Below are positions 4,133-6,639 of a stretch of DNA of 6,639 nt, piece after piece. The notes below the pieces were generated by a model, which did not search any database, had not been told where the DNA came from, and saw only the letters and a list, made by a program, of their open reading frames with translations. Positions within the stretch are counted from its first letter, which is position 1, and every line of letters begins with the position of its first letter. Made by a program: the position numbers and the translations under genes. The stretch comes from an uncultured Bacteroidales bacterium. Lineage in GTDB: Bacteria; Bacteroidota; Bacteroidia; Bacteroidales; Paludibacteraceae. The stretch is taken from positions 1-6,639 of the forward strand of contig CAIYTJ010000231.1 in assembly GCA_903929065.1 (NCBI GenBank), read 5' to 3'.

Positions 4133-6325
4133 TTAATTTCCTATTTCAGAAAGGAACTTGATACGAACCAATCTTACTTCCGTTTCGCTAAAATCATTTT
4201 CGCCCAATTCGTCGAGTGCTGCATCAATTTTGTCGGTTTCGGCCGAGCTGAAATAGTCGAAAATCTCGTCGATATGATCAGGGTCCATAATTTCAGTGAG
4301 GAAATAATCGATATTGATTTTGGTTCCCGAGTATACGATGGCCTCAATTTCGTCGAGTAGTTCAAAGATATCGAGTCCTTTGGCCAGCGCAATATCGTCG
4401 AGCGCTATTTTGCGGTCGATGGACTGGATAATCGATACTTTCAACTTCGATTTGTTGGCTACAGTGCGCACACGCAGGTCTTCAGGACGAATAATCTCGT
4501 TTTCCTTTACATGTTCCTTAATCAGTTTCAGGAATTCTTCTCCGTAACGTTTGGCTTTTCCTGCTCCAACACCAGGAATGTTTTGCAATTCGTCCATCGT
4601 AATCGGATAAGTTGTAGCCATTGCTTCGAGCGAAGGATCCTGGAAAATCACAAACGGTGGAACTTCCAGTTTCTTCGAAAGTTTTTTCCGAAGATCCTTC
4701 AGGATGGAGAACAACACGTCGTCCGCCGCACCGGTTCCTCCACCAGTTTTACCTCCGACATTCAAATCTTCTTCATCGTCGTCAAACTCATTATCTTTTA
4801 CAATAGGGAAAGGCTGAGGTTTCTTCTGATAGGCTTTACCGGCAGTTGTAAGTTTCAGCAAGCCGTAGTTTTCAATTTCCTTGGTTATAAAGCCGGCTAT
4901 CATAGCCTGACGAATAACCGCGTGAAGCAGCTTTTCTTCTTCATCCGAAGCAGAACCAAAGTTTTCCAGTTCATCGTGTTGATACGATTTCACGTCCGAA
5001 GTTTCGTTTCCTTTCAAAATGTCGACGATGTGTTCAGCCTTGAATTTTTCCTTTACAATTAAGATGGTTTCTAAAACAAGCAACAATAGTTCTTGTCCTT
5101 CAATAAATTTTCGTGGTTTCATACAGTTATCACAGCATCCGCAGTTATCTTCCTGGTATTCTTCTCCAAAATAATGGAGCAATAATTTGCGTCGGCAAAT
5201 GGAAGATTCGGCATAGGCCTGGGTTTCCAATAAAAGTTGATTGCCAATTTCCTGCTCGGCAACTGGTTTGCCTTGCATAAATTTGCGTAGTTTATCTAAA
5301 TCTTTATAAGCGTAAAATGCAATACATTGACCTTCGCCGCCATCACGTCCGCCGCGTCCAGTTTCCTGGTAATAACCTTCCAGGCTTTTGGGCATGTCGT
5401 AATGCAGCACATAACGTACATCGGGTTTGTCAATTCCCATTCCGAAAGCAATTGTGGCCACAATTACTTCCACTTTTTCCATCAAAAAACTGTCCTGGTT
5501 CTGGCTGCGCTGAGCCGAATCCATTCCCGCATGGTATGGAAGGCACGAAATGCCGTTCATACTCAATGTTTCGGACAATTCTTCCACTTTTTTGCGGCTC
5601 AGGCAGTAAATAATCCCCGACTTGCCGGCTTGTGAACGAATATATTTGATGATGTCCTTATCAACATCATTTGTTTTCGGACGAACTTCGTAATACAAAT
5701 TGGCACGGTTGAAAGACGATTTGTAAACCGTTGCATTCAACATGCCGAGATTCTTTTGAATATCGTGTTGAACTTTCGGTGTAGCCGTGGCCGTAAGGGC
5801 AATCAGCGGAGCAGCTCCAATGTCGTTTATAATCGGACGAATGCGGCGGTATTCCGGGCGGAAATCATGTCCCCATTCCGAAATACAATGTGCTTCGTCC
5901 ACCGCGTAAAACGATATTTTTATTCCTTTCAGAAATTCAATATTTTCATCTTTTGTCAGCGATTCGGGTGCTACATAAAGCAGTTTTGTTTTTCCAGAAA
6001 CAATGTCTGCTTTCACAGCATCAATAGCCTGCCGCGTAAGCGACGAATTGATAAAGTGCGCCACCCCATCTTCTTCGCTGAAATTGCGCATCGCATCCAC
6101 CTGATTTTTCATCAGCGCTATAAGAGGCGAAATTACCACAGCAGTTCCTTCCAGAATTATCGATGGCAGTTGATAACACAATGACTTACCACCACCGGTC
6201 GGCATCAAAACAAATGTATCCTTGCCGGCAAGTACATTTTGAATGATTGCTTCCTGATTTCCCTTGAAGTTGTCGAATCCGAAGTTCCTTTTCAACTGTA
6301 AGGACAATTCCGATAATTTGGCCAT
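4133..6325 (-). CDS. recQ: ATP-dependent DNA helicase RecQ
   Basis: This is a 730-residue RecQ, a 3'-to-5' DNA helicase acting in the cytoplasm in recombinational repair and processing of stalled forks. In order: an N-terminal Gln motif (Gln24), Walker A MPTGGGKS (41-48, Lys47), DEAH (143-146) followed by the aromatic-rich loop CISEWGHDFRPEYR, TATAT (178-182), helicase domain 2 with YHAGM (264-268), FGMGIDKPDVR and the arginine motif QETGRGGRDG (320-329). The zinc site is Cys377, Cys395, Cys398 and Cys401, then a winged-helix region (about 405-505), an acidic and Gly-rich linker (about 511-535) and an HRDC domain (about 536-610). About 120 further residues follow, making it longer than the 609-residue E. 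coli enzyme; this matches the long form common in Bacteroidota. The ATG at 6325 gives the normal RecQ N-terminus, with AAGG seven bases upstream. It is a single-gene unit with its own terminator, and its base composition is clearly less AT-rich than the genes to its left. Confidence 0.97.
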   Translation of the reverse strand: MAKLSELSLQLKRNFGFDNFKGNQEAIIQNVLAGKDTFVLMPTGGGKSLCYQLPSIILEGTAVVISPLIALMKNQVDAMRNFSEEDGVAHFINSSLTRQAIDAVKADIVSGKTKLLYVAPESLTKDENIEFLKGIKISFYAVDEAHCISEWGHDFRPEYRRIRPIINDIGAAPLIALTATATPKVQHDIQKNLGMLNATVYKSSFNRANLYYEVRPKTNDVDKDIIKYIRSQAGKSGIIYCLSRKKVEELSETLSMNGISCLPYHAGMDSAQRSQNQDSFLMEKVEVIVATIAFGMGIDKPDVRYVLHYDMPKSLEGYYQETGRGGRDGGEGQCIAFYAYKDLDKLRKFMQGKPVAEQEIGNQLLLETQAYAESSICRRKLLLHYFGEEYQEDNCGCCDNCMKPRKFIEGQELLLLVLETILIVKEKFKAEHIVDILKGNETSDVKSYQHDELENFGSASDEEEKLLHAVIRQAMIAGFITKEIENYGLLKLTTAGKAYQKKPQPFPIVKDNEFDDDEEDLNVGGKTGGGTGAADDVLFSILKDLRKKLSKKLEVPPFVIFQDPSLEAMATTYPITMDELQNIPGVGAGKAKRYGEEFLKLIKEHVKENEIIRPEDLRVRTVANKSKLKVSIIQSIDRKIALDDIALAKGLDIFELLDEIEAIVYSGTKINIDYFLTEIMDPDHIDEIFDYFSSAETDKIDAALDELGENDFSETEVRLVRIKFLSEIGN

Positions 6326-6352
6326 ATCAGTACCTTGTGTAAAAAATGAATG

Positions 6353-6360
6353 CGAAAGTA
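6353..6360 (-). promoter_or_regulatory. Candidate -7 element of the recQ promoter
   Basis: On the minus strand TACTTTCG (6360-6353) is one base from TAnnTTTG and lies 27 bases before the recQ ATG, a sensible leader length. The region about 20 bases further upstream holds only TGTT, a weak -33 box. This is the best candidate seen upstream of recQ. Confidence 0.45.
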
Positions 6361-6406
6361 GTATTTATTGTCGAATTAAACACGGCGATTTGTATGTAAT
6401 TTTACT

Positions 6407-6423
6407 GTTTATTGCAAATAAAC
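6407..6423. repeat. Perfect 17-bp palindrome upstream of recQ
   Basis: GTTTATT (6407-6413) and AATAAAC (6417-6423) are perfect inverted arms around GCA. It lies about 47 bases upstream of the proposed recQ -7 element, between recQ and the divergent gene fragment, a place and size that suit a dimeric regulator site. With such AT-rich arms chance is a real alternative. Confidence 0.3.
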
Positions 6424-6532
6424 TCTAAATCAACAGTTTTGTAAGCTGCATTTGTGAAACAAAAATATAAACAGATTTGAAATATACAACATCTTTTGAA
6501 AAAAAAAACAGGATATTAACCAATTTAATTGA

Positions 6533-6639
6533 TCAACAGGAGATGGTAACCCGGCAACAAGTTCAGCTGTTTCATTGAACCTGACAAGTGGAGGAGGTGT
6601 TATTGTTGATAATTCAGGTAACATTTACATCAGCAGTAC
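6533..6639 (+). pseudogene. Fragment of an NHL-repeat protein gene, apparently lacking its 5' end
   Basis: The frame from 6533 to the right edge reads STGDGNPATSSAVSLNL followed by GGGVIVDNSGNIYISS. GDGxPATSA and VDxSGNIYI are hallmarks of NHL beta-propeller repeats, as found in exported or surface proteins of Bacteroidota. The frame has a TGA at 6530-6532 and contains no ATG up to the edge; it begins in the middle of a repeat, so a natural start is missing. Upstream the same frame reads only KKKQDINQFN before another stop. This suggests a 5'-deleted or frameshifted remnant, or an internal piece of a decayed gene. It points away from recQ. The right part is outside the window, so what remains of the gene is unknown. 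Confidence 0.55.

Noticed and set aside
4314..6184. Several open plus-strand frames opposite recQ
   Set aside because: They are shadows of the recQ coding sequence, whose full set of helicase motifs is intact.
6430..6624. 64-codon minus-strand frame near the right edge
   Set aside because: It runs antisense to the NHL-repeat fragment and through poly-A/T DNA, with no recognisable feature.
1..6639. CRISPR array
   Set aside because: No regularly spaced repeats of 20 bases or more were seen; the only direct repeats are the short pairs near the integrase.

Overview
The window looks like a chromosomal piece of a member of the Bacteroidota. The evidence is a RecQ helicase of the long (about 730-residue) form with a C-terminal extension, a tyrosine recombinase with the domain layout typical of integrases from this phylum, and a promoter matching the Bacteroidota consensus (TAnnTTTG about 20 bases after a TTG-type box). 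No species can be named from the sequence alone.

There are two compartments. Positions 1 to about 3800 are AT-rich and read as one end of an integrated mobile element, with every gene on the minus strand. Reading in the direction of transcription, these are a tyrosine recombinase (3617-2217), an uncharacterised protein with a PD-(D/E)xK-like N-terminal region (2188-1148), a small C39-like cysteine-peptidase-fold protein (1136-537), and a serine recombinase (from 362) that runs off the left edge. The first three are separated by only 28 and 11 bases and probably share the strong promoter just upstream of the tyrosine recombinase. From about 3830 rightwards the DNA looks like host backbone. It holds an intrinsic terminator, a stretch with a possible small RNA, recQ (6325-4133, minus strand, visibly richer in G+C) with its own terminator, and the start of an apparently broken NHL-repeat gene at the right edge.

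The element/backbone junction is probably close to 3806-3822. This short sequence resembles the 3' end of a tRNA gene and is followed at once by a hairpin terminator, the usual look of an attR left by an integrase that targets a tRNA 3' end. This is inference, because the other junction lies outside the window.

The most interesting part is the cargo pair: a nuclease-fold-like protein and a cysteine-peptidase-like protein, co-directional, tightly spaced, downstream of an integrase and next to a second recombinase. This layout suits a compact accessory module such as a defence or toxin-type system, but neither function is shown by the sequence. RecQ is an ordinary housekeeping DNA-repair helicase and probably unrelated to the cargo.
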